The position numbers and the translations under genes were made by a program. DNA of 14,399 nt from Nitrososphaera sp. (GTDB lineage: Archaea > Thermoproteota > Nitrososphaeria > Nitrososphaerales > Nitrososphaeraceae), in assembly GCA_025929855.1 (NCBI GenBank), contig JAICPK010000008.1, forward strand, positions 1 through 14,399, in the 5' to 3' direction. The notes under the pieces are model-generated. The model did no database searches, was not told the DNA's origin, and saw nothing but the letters and a program-made list of their open reading frames with translations. Of this stretch, positions 5,661-12,695 are shown piece after piece; position 1 is the first letter of the stretch, and each line of letters begins with the position of its first letter.

Positions 5661-7319
5661 ATGAGCTCCAGAATACAGGAAACAGTTCATCGCTCTTATA
5701 CTTCGAAACCAAAGTATAGTGAAATAATGTCAGGTGTCCCAGAGGATTATGAGCAAATTAGGACACTCGGAGATCTACTCAATATATGCTACAGGTATGT
5801 CACTGTTCAAGAGCAGATGCGAAGCAACCTGATTGCCAAGCTGAAAAAAGGGGAACACCCATTCCCGGGCATCATCGGCTACGACAGTGACGTGGTTCCT
5901 GCCATCAATAGAGCAATCCTGTCTGGCCACGATATGCTACTTGTTGGCCAGATAGGACAAGCTAAGACCAAGATTGCAGAGGCGATAGCACAGAACCTCC
6001 TCTCGCCAATCCCTATAGTAAGGGGTACAATAACAAGCGATATTCCTATATTAATTCCAGAAGATGAATTAATCGCGCTCTTGACCGATGCTGAAATCTC
6101 TAGAACTAAACCCGAATTCACGGTATCGCCAGAATGCGAGGATATCATTCGAGCGGACAAGCTTGAGACCAAGATCGACTGGGTAAGCGGCGCAGACAGG
6201 TACAAGTACATACTGTCAACGCCGGACATTTCAGTCAAGGATCTGGTTGGACAAATTGACGCAATCAAGATAGCCAAAAAGGGAGTAGAGCTTTACAATA
6301 TCGAGTCATATTCTGCAGGCCAGTTATTGCAGGCAAGACATGGCATATTGTGTATTGACGAATTGCCGGTACTCGATCCACGCAAGCAGGTGTCCCTGCT
6401 TAGCGTTCTTCAAGAGGGCAAGTTTACTACAGGAGCGTATCCGATCGTGTTCAAACCTGATGTCAGAATAATTGCAACTGCAAACCCCATCGACTACACG
6501 CACTCAGGCAAGATAATCGAGCCGTTATTTGATAGGTTGAGAAGCCATATCGACACGCACTATCCCAAGACTGTAGAAGACGAGATGCTTATCGTTATTC
6601 AGGAAGCAAAGATTGCAGATGCCAAGAACGTTATGTTGCCTGTATTTATGATAAAAACGATAGCTAAGATAACACAGATGGCTCGTATGCACCACGATAT
6701 AAACCATGATAAGGGAGTCAGCGTTAGAATGTCGGTGCATTCGATGGAGATGGTGGTAGGAGAAGCGGAACGTACACGCTCCATTATGTATGGTATTAAG
6801 GCAATTCCGCGCTTTTGTGACATCCACTGCATCCACCAATCATCCAAATTTGAGCTTGGTGAAATGGAAGACACTCGCCAGAACAGAAAGAATGTGCTTG
6901 ATTCTATAATAGAAAGCGCGCTGAAGGAAGTATCACTTGATTACATTCAAAAGCTAGCGCCAGAACAGTTGACAAAAGTCAAGAATGATTTTGCAAAGAA
7001 CAAGACATTTCAAGTTTCGCAAACAATAGTTGGTGATGGCGGCAGCAATAAGGTCGACTCCGACTATGAGTCACAGCTCTCTAAGTTCCCTGCACTCAAG
7101 CATGCGGTGAAGGAAACCATTGCTAGAGTACAAGAAGAGCAAAAAGACCTGATCGAGCAAGCTCTACGGCTTGGGATAAAGACAGACAATATCTTACTGA
7201 GCGAGGACTTGAATGGGGAGTTTACGGCATCTATGACTGAGGTGATACTTGAAGGCTTGCGGCACACACAGCCTCCACTATTGGACAAAAAGGATAACAA
7301 CACTTATGACCTTGCATAA
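5661..7319 (+). CDS. AAA+ ATPase, MoxR / magnesium-chelatase subunit I (ChlI)-like
   Basis: 552 residues with a complete AAA+ core. Walker A is GQIGQAKT at 96-103, the G-x-x-G-x-A-K-T form typical of MoxR proteins. Walker B is ILCIDE at 229-234, sensor 1 is the Asn of ATANP at 275, the arginine finger lies in FDRLR at 290-294 and a sensor 2 Arg in SVRMS at 356. The Walker A to B distance, about 130 residues, is longer than in compact MoxR proteins, so an insertion lies near 124-200, a feature shared with chelatase-type ATPases. The C-terminal 150 residues are mostly helical and charged. It overlaps the start of the VWA-protein gene by 14 bases. AAA+/VWA pairs act as the motor of Mg or Co chelatases or as MoxR-type chaperones; the large chelatase subunit is not in the window, so the client is unknown. 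Cytoplasmic, with no signal or membrane span. Confidence 0.85.
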   Translation: MSSRIQETVHRSYTSKPKYSEIMSGVPEDYEQIRTLGDLLNICYRYVTVQEQMRSNLIAKLKKGEHPFPGIIGYDSDVVPAINRAILSGHDMLLVGQIGQAKTKIAEAIAQNLLSPIPIVRGTITSDIPILIPEDELIALLTDAEISRTKPEFTVSPECEDIIRADKLETKIDWVSGADRYKYILSTPDISVKDLVGQIDAIKIAKKGVELYNIESYSAGQLLQARHGILCIDELPVLDPRKQVSLLSVLQEGKFTTGAYPIVFKPDVRIIATANPIDYTHSGKIIEPLFDRLRSHIDTHYPKTVEDEMLIVIQEAKIADAKNVMLPVFMIKTIAKITQMARMHHDINHDKGVSVRMSVHSMEMVVGEAERTRSIMYGIKAIPRFCDIHCIHQSSKFELGEMEDTRQNRKNVLDSIIESALKEVSLDYIQKLAPEQLTKVKNDFAKNKTFQVSQTIVGDGGSNKVDSDYESQLSKFPALKHAVKETIARVQEEQKDLIEQALRLGIKTDNILLSEDLNGEFTASMTEVILEGLRHTQPPLLDKKDNNTYDLA

Positions 7320-8700
7320 TACTGCACTCGGCAGCAAGAAATTCACATACTTTCCTCTCGATAAAGAGGAGCAGGAGCAAAGGCAGGACAGCCAAGGTCA
7401 GCATGATCTCCCCCGCAATATGCTAGATAAACTGCTCAAGGCAATAGGAAGAGAGGCACTAAAGGAAAAGACGCCTAGCCTGCAGGAACTTGAGCAGACC
7501 CTTCAGGGTGTGATGTCATCGCTTCCAAAACAGCAAGAACTCAGCCAACAAGAGCAGAGGTCGGGATCGCTGACTGATTCAAGGGACGAAAGCGGAGATG
7601 ATTATGGCATGCCCTTCGTTGCATACCTTATGCAAAGGGGCTATCTAAAGGATTCTCCAAAGTGGCTTAGCGCTAAGGGCTTTACTGCAATAGGGGGCAA
7701 GATACTTAGTGATGTAATGAAGGCTCTCAAGGCCGGCGAATACGGCACGCATGAATCACAGAACTTTGGATTGGGATCACTTGTGCTGGATACTACTAAA
7801 AAGTATGAGCCAGGTGATGACATCAGGTTGCTTAATGTCCCAAAGTCGCTGCTGAACACAATCCAGCGCACGGTGAAGGATGGCGGCAGTCTGAAGCTGC
7901 CGCTCCAAATTGATGTGGATGACTTTGAAGAATACGAAACAATTCAGGATGTCCGTGTCGCAGTAGTGTACTGTATCGACCTCAGCTCCACTATGCGGTA
8001 TTCATCAATGTATGGAGACATGAGCAGAATTGAGGCTGCGAAGCGTGCACTGTGGAGTCTCTATTTACTGAACCGTAATTTCTTTCCCTCCGACTCAGTC
8101 TATATTGTCGGGTTTGGAGCGCTTGCATCTAAGGTGGAACCGCATGACATACCTTATCTAAAAACCTTTGAGCCTGGCTCTGACTTTTTGCACTATACTA
8201 ACTACCAAGCCGCGTTCAGGCTAGCAAACAAGATATTGCAAAAAGACGGCGCCATTAACAAGCGCCTAGTACTAGTGACGGATGGTCACCCCAGCGCATG
8301 CTTCATAGATGACAAAAGCGAGCAGGACAAAATAATGTCACAGAGACCTTATTCCCACTTTTACACACCAGACCGGCAGACCCTTGATATTGTCAAGCAC
8401 GATCATAGTATGAATCTTGACGTTGCATCAGGGGAGCTCGTGTACCTTTGCTACCGTTACAGACAAGTCGACCAGTATATTGGCGAACGTACTATTATAG
8501 AGGCAAAAAAAGTCCACTCAAAAAATATTGAAATTGATACCATAATGATCAGCGAAGAGGACTCTTTGCTTGGGTATGTCAATGAAATGGAAAAGTATGT
8601 CAAGGGGCGATCATACTACATCAACCCTGCGGAGATTGATAAAGTGCTGTTGACAGACTACCTTAACAACAAGAGACAAAAGACGATAAAGGCACATTAA
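7306..8700 (+). CDS. VWA-domain protein, ChlD/CoxE-like partner of the AAA+ ATPase
   Basis: 464 residues from the ATG at 7306, inside the end of the ATPase gene; an upstream TTG at 7249 would add 19 residues read mostly through ATPase codons and is less likely. The N-terminal 100 residues are Gln/Glu-rich and probably disordered or coiled, residues 100-210 are an uncharacterised folded part, and the von Willebrand A domain runs from about 215 to 440. The metal-ion-dependent adhesion site is intact: D225-x-S227-x-T229 in CIDLSSTM, T298 in HYTNY and D326 in VTDGHPS, with Thr in place of the last Ser of the DxSxS motif. In chelatase and MoxR systems the VWA protein couples ATPase movement to the client protein. 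The overlapping, single-operon arrangement strongly implies a physical pair. The substrate metal or client is not shown by sequence. Confidence 0.85.
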   Translation: MTLHNTALGSKKFTYFPLDKEEQEQRQDSQGQHDLPRNMLDKLLKAIGREALKEKTPSLQELEQTLQGVMSSLPKQQELSQQEQRSGSLTDSRDESGDDYGMPFVAYLMQRGYLKDSPKWLSAKGFTAIGGKILSDVMKALKAGEYGTHESQNFGLGSLVLDTTKKYEPGDDIRLLNVPKSLLNTIQRTVKDGGSLKLPLQIDVDDFEEYETIQDVRVAVVYCIDLSSTMRYSSMYGDMSRIEAAKRALWSLYLLNRNFFPSDSVYIVGFGALASKVEPHDIPYLKTFEPGSDFLHYTNYQAAFRLANKILQKDGAINKRLVLVTDGHPSACFIDDKSEQDKIMSQRPYSHFYTPDRQTLDIVKHDHSMNLDVASGELVYLCYRYRQVDQYIGERTIIEAKKVHSKNIEIDTIMISEEDSLLGYVNEMEKYVKGRSYYINPAEIDKVLLTDYLNNKRQKTIKAH

Positions 8701-8736
8701 TAATATAATATTAATAGCAAAAAATACGTGGAGAAG

Positions 8737-8745
8737 CTTAATATA
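8737..8745 (+). promoter_or_regulatory. TATA-like box for the serB-like gene
   Basis: CTTAATATA centred at about 8741 is some 37 bases before the ATG at 8779, predicting a leader of about ten bases. The 78-base gap after the VWA gene is AT-rich. Confidence 0.4.
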
Positions 8746-8778
8746 CTGACGGGAATTTGTTTTGCATAAGCAACTACT

Positions 8779-9444
8779 ATGCTGATTATCTTTGATGTGG
8801 AGGGTGTTCTGCTTAACGCTGAGTACCTTCCAGTTTTAGCTCAGGTCATGGGTCCGAGAAAAGAGAAAGAGATCTGGGATATCACAAACGCCGGCATCAG
8901 AGGCGAGATCAACTGGGAAGAGGGACTCAGACGCCGAGTGCAAGCATTGAGGGGGATTAGCTACGAAGACGCCAAGAAGATAGGTGAAAGCCTGCCAATA
9001 ATGCCAGGCGCAAAAGAGCTTTGCTCTGCGCTCAAGAAGGCGGAATGGAAAATGATTGCAGTATCCGGTGGCTTCACAATAATCACAGACAGGCTGAAAG
9101 AGGAGCTTGGAATCGATAGGATATTCTCTAATGAATTAGTATTCAAGGATGGCAAACTGGAGGATGTGATAATGAATGTCACATCCGACAAGGCAGCTGC
9201 AATTAGGCCCACGATAAGACAATGGGATATCCGGAAGGAAGATACTGTGGTGGTAGTGGACGGTGCCAATGACTTGAAGCTATTTGCTCTAGCTGGCTAC
9301 ACGGTAGGATTCTGCCCTGTAGACATGGTGAGAGAAAAGGCCGATGATTCTATTGACAAGCGCGACCTGAGCCTACTTCTGAACTTGTTAAAAAAAAATT
9401 TTGGTGAAGCCGTATTGATAAATGCAGCAAGCAGAAGGCATTAG
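8779..9444 (+). CDS. serB: HAD-family phosphatase, phosphoserine phosphatase (SerB/ThrH-like)
   Basis: 221 residues, close to the size of archaeal SerB. HAD motifs are in order: motif I IFDVEGVL at 4-11 with nucleophile D6, motif II VSGGF with S96, motif III K138 in TSDKAAA, and motif IV VDGAND with D161 and D165. The second acidic residue of motif I is Glu (E8) rather than the usual Asp; the same D-x-E-G-V-L form occurs in ThrH of Pseudomonas, so it is a natural variant and not a broken site. A small helical cap lies between 15 and 75. The expected reaction is hydrolysis of O-phosphoserine to serine, the last step of the phosphorylated serine pathway. Two genes downstream lie a TusA-like carrier and a cysteine synthase, so a serine-to-cysteine context fits. 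Substrate specificity within HAD is not certain from sequence. Confidence 0.82.
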   Translation: MLIIFDVEGVLLNAEYLPVLAQVMGPRKEKEIWDITNAGIRGEINWEEGLRRRVQALRGISYEDAKKIGESLPIMPGAKELCSALKKAEWKMIAVSGGFTIITDRLKEELGIDRIFSNELVFKDGKLEDVIMNVTSDKAAAIRPTIRQWDIRKEDTVVVVDGANDLKLFALAGYTVGFCPVDMVREKADDSIDKRDLSLLLNLLKKNFGEAVLINAASRRH

Positions 9445-9456
9445 CAACCAACTCAT

Positions 9457-9463
9457 TTTTTAA
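9457..9463 (+). promoter_or_regulatory. TATA-like box for cofE, also T6 tract after serB
   Basis: The sequence TTTTTAA at 9457-9463, inside a T6 run, is centred about 27 bases before the TTG at 9487. It supports that TTG as a leaderless start. The same T6 run (9456-9461) could also end the serB transcript. Confidence 0.5.
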
Positions 9464-9486
9464 CTCCTCTATTTCAATCACTGCAG

Positions 9487-10233
9487 TTGATACAGATAAC
9501 CTCTATTCGAATTTCAGATGACACTAAGCTATACAGCGATCTTAGCGCAGCAATCCTTGAAGCAATAGCTGATAGCCAAATAAAGATCCAGAATGGTGAT
9601 ATTCTTGTTGTCACGCACAAGATTGTATCAAAAACAGAAGGGCGTATTGTAGATCTTGCTCGCATTAAGCCTTCGACAAAGGCGATTAGAATGGCAAAGG
9701 AGCATGATAAAGATCCACGCTTGATGGAGCTAATATTAAAGGAATCAATACAAATTTTGCGTGCAAAAAATGGTATAATTATATCAGAAACAAAGCACGG
9801 CTTTGTTTGTGCAAATGCTGGTGTAGACCAAAGCAATGTGGAAGGTGATAAGGCGGTGCTATTACCAGTTGCCCCCGATGAGTCTGCAAGCAGGATCCAA
9901 GACGCGGTAAAGAAAAAAATCGGTAAGGAAATAGCAGTGATCATAACCGATACCTTTGGCCGGACGTTTAGAAACGGCCAAACAAATGTTGCAATAGGCA
10001 TAGCAGGAATAAACCCAATCAAGAGTTACATCGGAACATATGACATGTATGGCAGAAAATTGAGAGTAACCGAGATTGCAGTGGCAGACGAGATAGCTTC
10101 TGCGGCTGAGCTTGTAATGGGCAAGGCCGAAGGCACGCCGGTGGCAATAGTCCGAGGCTATATCTTTGAAAAAGCGTCAAAAACATCCGTCAAGTCGCTA
10201 TTGAGGGCAAAGGAGCGGGACCTTTTCCGGTAA
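9487..10233 (+). CDS. cofE: Coenzyme F420-0:L-glutamate ligase (CofE)
   Basis: 248 residues, the family length (Archaeoglobus CofE is about 249). The protein begins with the IQITSIRI strand, then the GDILVVTHKIVSKTEGR block at about 38-54 that is characteristic of CofE, the KHGFVCANAGVDQSNV segment at about 100-115 and the TDTFGRTFRNGQTNVAIG block at about 156-173, where metal and GTP-binding residues reside. The enzyme adds gamma-linked glutamates to F420-0 using GTP in the cytoplasm, finishing the deazaflavin cofactor F420. The TTG start is supported by a TATA-like box 27 bases upstream; no ATG lies nearby in frame. The gene stands between serB and the tusA-like gene on the same strand with no obvious pathway link to them. 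Confidence 0.93.
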   Translation: MIQITSIRISDDTKLYSDLSAAILEAIADSQIKIQNGDILVVTHKIVSKTEGRIVDLARIKPSTKAIRMAKEHDKDPRLMELILKESIQILRAKNGIIISETKHGFVCANAGVDQSNVEGDKAVLLPVAPDESASRIQDAVKKKIGKEIAVIITDTFGRTFRNGQTNVAIGIAGINPIKSYIGTYDMYGRKLRVTEIAVADEIASAAELVMGKAEGTPVAIVRGYIFEKASKTSVKSLLRAKERDLFR

Positions 10234-10256
10234 CAACTGTAACATTTAATATCATG

Positions 10257-10268
10257 AAGCTATAATTT
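10257..10268 (+). promoter_or_regulatory. AT-rich TATA-like region for the tusA-like / cysteine synthase pair
   Basis: AAGCTATAATTT lies about 20-28 bases before the ATG at 10285. It is the only TATA-like stretch in the 51-base gap after cofE at suitable spacing for a leaderless mRNA. Another possibility is ATTTAATATC at about 10244-10253, which would give a short leader. Confidence 0.35.
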
Positions 10269-10284
10269 TACGTGATTCGCTACT

Positions 10285-10521
10285 ATGAGTAACTCATCTA
10301 CTAAGTCAATTGACGTACGGGGACTTTACTGTCCTGAGCCAGTCTTCCGCACTAAGATGGAGGTCGAACGCCTCAAGATAGGTGATACGCTCAAGATAGT
10401 TGCAGATGACCCTGAGTCTGAAGAGGACATTTCAAGGTGGGTCAATCGCAACGGACATCAGCTGATATCGTTAAATAAAAATGATAAAGATCTTGAATTC
10501 GTAATAAAGAAGGCGAAATAA
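10285..10521 (+). CDS. TusA/SirA-like sulfur carrier protein
   Basis: 78 residues. The signature is the C-P-x-P motif in GLYCPEPVFRTK with the candidate persulfide cysteine C16, followed by the family pattern of two helices and a DDPESEEDISRWVNRNGH segment at about 41-57. Family members carry sulfur as a protein-bound persulfide between sulfurtransferases, for example to tRNA thiolation, molybdopterin synthesis or dissimilatory sulfur enzymes. The next gene is a cysteine synthase starting six bases after the stop, so the two are almost certainly one transcript. This suggests sulfur delivery to, or from, cysteine metabolism. Which reaction it serves cannot be read from sequence. Confidence 0.88.
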   Translation: MSNSSTKSIDVRGLYCPEPVFRTKMEVERLKIGDTLKIVADDPESEEDISRWVNRNGHQLISLNKNDKDLEFVIKKAK

Positions 10522-10527
10522 AAAAAA

Positions 10528-11526
10528 TTGACAGCATATGCAAGACCTGATGTTGTCGAACAAATAGGACACACACCACTGATTGAGCTTAGGTCATTTT
10601 CTACCAAGAATGTAAAGCTATATGCTAAACTAGAGTGGCATAATCCCTTTGGCTCTGTAAAAGATCGGGCAGCATACTGGATGATAAAGCATGCAGAAAG
10701 GAAGGGAATCTTGAAGAAGGACAAGAGCATAATTATCGAGCCTTCATCCGGCAACACTGGTATTGCACTAACAGGTATAGCAGCTGCACTTGGATACAAG
10801 GTAGAAATTGTTATACCTGAAAAGGTGAGCGAGGAAACAAAGAACATCCTACGCAGTCTGGGCGCGACTCTCCATGAAACATCTGACGATTTGTGCCCCC
10901 GGGTAGGCGCCGGCACAGACCAGAGCATTGCGCTTGCAAAGGCCATTTCCAAACCAAGGCCTGACATTTACTACATGCCAAACCAGTATGATAACGACAC
11001 CAATTTCTTGTCACACTATGAGAGCACTGGCCCTGAGATCTGGAAGCAGACAAAGGGGACCGTCACTCACTTTCTTACCGGCTGCGGAACAGGAGGTACA
11101 ATAACTGGCACCGCAACATTTCTGAAGGAAAAGAACAAGAATGTCCGCGCCATTGCGATACAGGCGCAAAAGAACCATCTTCTGCAGGGCTTGCGAAACT
11201 TTGAAGAATCAGCAATTCCCGAGCTTTTCAAGCGGCGTCTCGATGTCGTAGACGAGTGGATGACTGCAACTAACAGGGACTCATTTGAAGCCGTAAGGCA
11301 GCTTGTTGAAAAGGAGACTATGCTTGTTGGCCCTTCGTCAGGATCTGTGATGGCTTCAATGTTGAAGGTGGCACATAACCTTGATCATGGTAATATTGTT
11401 GGCATTTTCGCAGATGACGGCAGAAAATTCAGGAGTCTCTACATTAGAGAAAATGTCCTAACCGAGCAGGAATATAACAGTGCTCTTAAGAGTGCAAAAT
11501 ATCTCTCCAAACCGGCTTACTCCTGA
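10528..11526 (+). CDS. PLP-dependent cysteine synthase (CysK/CysM family)
   Basis: 332 residues, fold-type II PLP enzyme. Key features: the PLP lysine K45 in NPFGSVKDRAA, the substrate-binding loop SSGNTG at 73-78, the phosphate-binding GCGTGGT at 185-191 and the terminal PLP-pyridine Ser in GPSSGS near 268-273. The family makes cysteine from an activated serine (O-acetylserine or O-phosphoserine) plus sulfide or a protein-bound sulfur donor. A cystathionine beta-synthase role cannot be excluded, but there is no CBS domain or haem region. The start is TTG at 10528, six bases after the tusA-like stop. The nearby SerB-like gene suggests phosphoserine is available, but substrate choice is not decidable here. 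Downstream is a convergent trxB, with a T6 run at 11610-11615. Confidence 0.9.
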   Translation: MTAYARPDVVEQIGHTPLIELRSFSTKNVKLYAKLEWHNPFGSVKDRAAYWMIKHAERKGILKKDKSIIIEPSSGNTGIALTGIAAALGYKVEIVIPEKVSEETKNILRSLGATLHETSDDLCPRVGAGTDQSIALAKAISKPRPDIYYMPNQYDNDTNFLSHYESTGPEIWKQTKGTVTHFLTGCGTGGTITGTATFLKEKNKNVRAIAIQAQKNHLLQGLRNFEESAIPELFKRRLDVVDEWMTATNRDSFEAVRQLVEKETMLVGPSSGSVMASMLKVAHNLDHGNIVGIFADDGRKFRSLYIRENVLTEQEYNSALKSAKYLSKPAYS

Positions 11527-11609
11527 ACTGAAGGCTTCTTTAGCTTACATGCGTACACCAATACAATACCGAAAAGTGCTGTACCAAACTCACGATCATT
11601 TTATACATA

Positions 11610-11615
11610 TTTTTT
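11610..11615 (+). terminator. T6 terminator of the tusA-like / cysteine synthase transcript
   Basis: A T6 run preceded by an AT-rich stretch lies about 85 bases after the cysteine synthase stop and reaches the last base of the convergent trxB gene. It is a plausible archaeal termination signal on the plus strand. Confidence 0.4.
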
Positions 11616-12574
11616 CAGCTATGCTTTCTTTCAGAAAGCCACTTTTCGACATCAATTGCTGCCATACAGCCAAAGCCTGCAGCAGTTACGGCCTGTCTGT
11701 ATCTATGATCATGAACATCTCCAGCGGCGAACACGCCTTCAACGCTTGTCTTTGTGTGGTGCTTCAGGACGATATAGCCCTTATCGTCAAGCTCTAGTTG
11801 TCCCTTGAAAACTGCAGTATTGGGTTCGTGACCAATTGCCACAAAGAGGCCACCTGTCTCGATGGTTCTTTCCTTGCCAGTATTGATGTCCTTGACCAAG
11901 ACAGTTGAAATCTTATTGTTGCCCTTGATATCTGCCACAACGTTATTCCAGATGAACTCGATCTTTGGGTTTTCAAGGGCCTTTTGCTGAAGGATCTTGC
12001 TAGCACGCAGAGAGTCGCGTCTGTGAACCACCCTGACTGACTTACCAAACTTTGTCAGAAATGTTGCTTCTTCCATTGCAGTATCACCGCCACCGACAAC
12101 TACAATGTTTTCGCCCTTGAAAAAGGGGCCATCACAAGTTGCGCAATATGAGACTCCTCTGCCGCTAAATTGCTGCTCTGCAGGAATACCAAGTTTTCGA
12201 GGGGACGCACCTGTGCATACTAAGGTTGCTTCTGCAGTATATGTCTCGGCATGAGTGGTGATTGTGAATGGTCTGTTCTTGAAATCAACTTTGAGCACCT
12301 CGTCATCGACAATTACCGCGCCAAATCTTTCTGCCTGTTGACGCATATTCATCATCAATTCAGGTCCAAATATGCCGTTTGGAAAGCCAGGATAATTTTC
12401 TACTTCACTTGTAGTCATGAGTTGGCCGCCAGGCAAGGTGCCTGATATAATGAGTGTGCTTAGGTTAGCGCGGGAGGTATAAATACCAGCAGTATATCCG
12501 GCAGGTCCAGAGCCAATAATTATTACATCGTAGTGGTTCTGATCCCTAAAACTGCCTGATTGGCTGTCGGACAA
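11615..12574 (-). CDS. trxB: Thioredoxin reductase (NADPH, FAD)
   Basis: 319 residues, the size of low-molecular-weight TrxB. FAD-binding GSGPAG at 21-26, the redox-active CATC at C144-C147 in VSYCATCDGPFF, NADPH-binding GGGDTAMEEA at 161-170, the HRRDSLR motif (184-190) for the NADPH 2'-phosphate, and the C-terminal FAD motif AAGDVHDHRYRQAVTAAG. The enzyme reduces thioredoxin-like proteins with NADPH. The start is TTG at 12574, because a TGA lies in frame four codons upstream and no ATG exists between; a TATA-like element at 12601-12608 is about 30 bases upstream. It is convergent to cysteine synthase and downstream of, but separated by 121 bases from, the next minus-strand gene, so it has its own promoter. 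Confidence 0.95.
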   Translation of the reverse strand: MSDSQSGSFRDQNHYDVIIIGSGPAGYTAGIYTSRANLSTLIISGTLPGGQLMTTSEVENYPGFPNGIFGPELMMNMRQQAERFGAVIVDDEVLKVDFKNRPFTITTHAETYTAEATLVCTGASPRKLGIPAEQQFSGRGVSYCATCDGPFFKGENIVVVGGGDTAMEEATFLTKFGKSVRVVHRRDSLRASKILQQKALENPKIEFIWNNVVADIKGNNKISTVLVKDINTGKERTIETGGLFVAIGHEPNTAVFKGQLELDDKGYIVLKHHTKTSVEGVFAAGDVHDHRYRQAVTAAGFGCMAAIDVEKWLSERKHS

Positions 12575-12600
12575 ACTACAAAATCACAATTTCGATACCT

Positions 12601-12608
12601 CTTAATAA
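12601..12608 (-). promoter_or_regulatory. TATA-like box for trxB
   Basis: On the minus strand this reads TTATTAAG, centred about 30 bases upstream of the TTG at 12574. Spacing fits a near-leaderless mRNA and supports TTG as start. Confidence 0.5.
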
Positions 12609-12695
12609 TTCGTTCGGAACGGATTGAAAGCATGAATATGATTGTATGAAGAGGGGTGACAGAAAGCGAAAACTCAACTCAAATGGGCTGCATGG

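Noticed and set aside
5879..6277. 132-residue minus-strand open frame
   Set aside because: Antisense to the Walker A to Walker B part of the AAA+ ATPase; Ser/Ile-rich shadow.
7249..7305. Upstream start of the VWA protein at TTG 7249
   Set aside because: It would overlap the ATPase gene by about 70 bases; the ATG at 7306 gives a natural short overlap.
9474..10022. 182-residue minus-strand open frame
   Set aside because: Antisense to cofE, whose motifs are clear; no family features in the antisense product.
10458..10967. 169-residue minus-strand open frame
   Set aside because: Antisense to the tusA-like gene and cysteine synthase; no recognisable motif.
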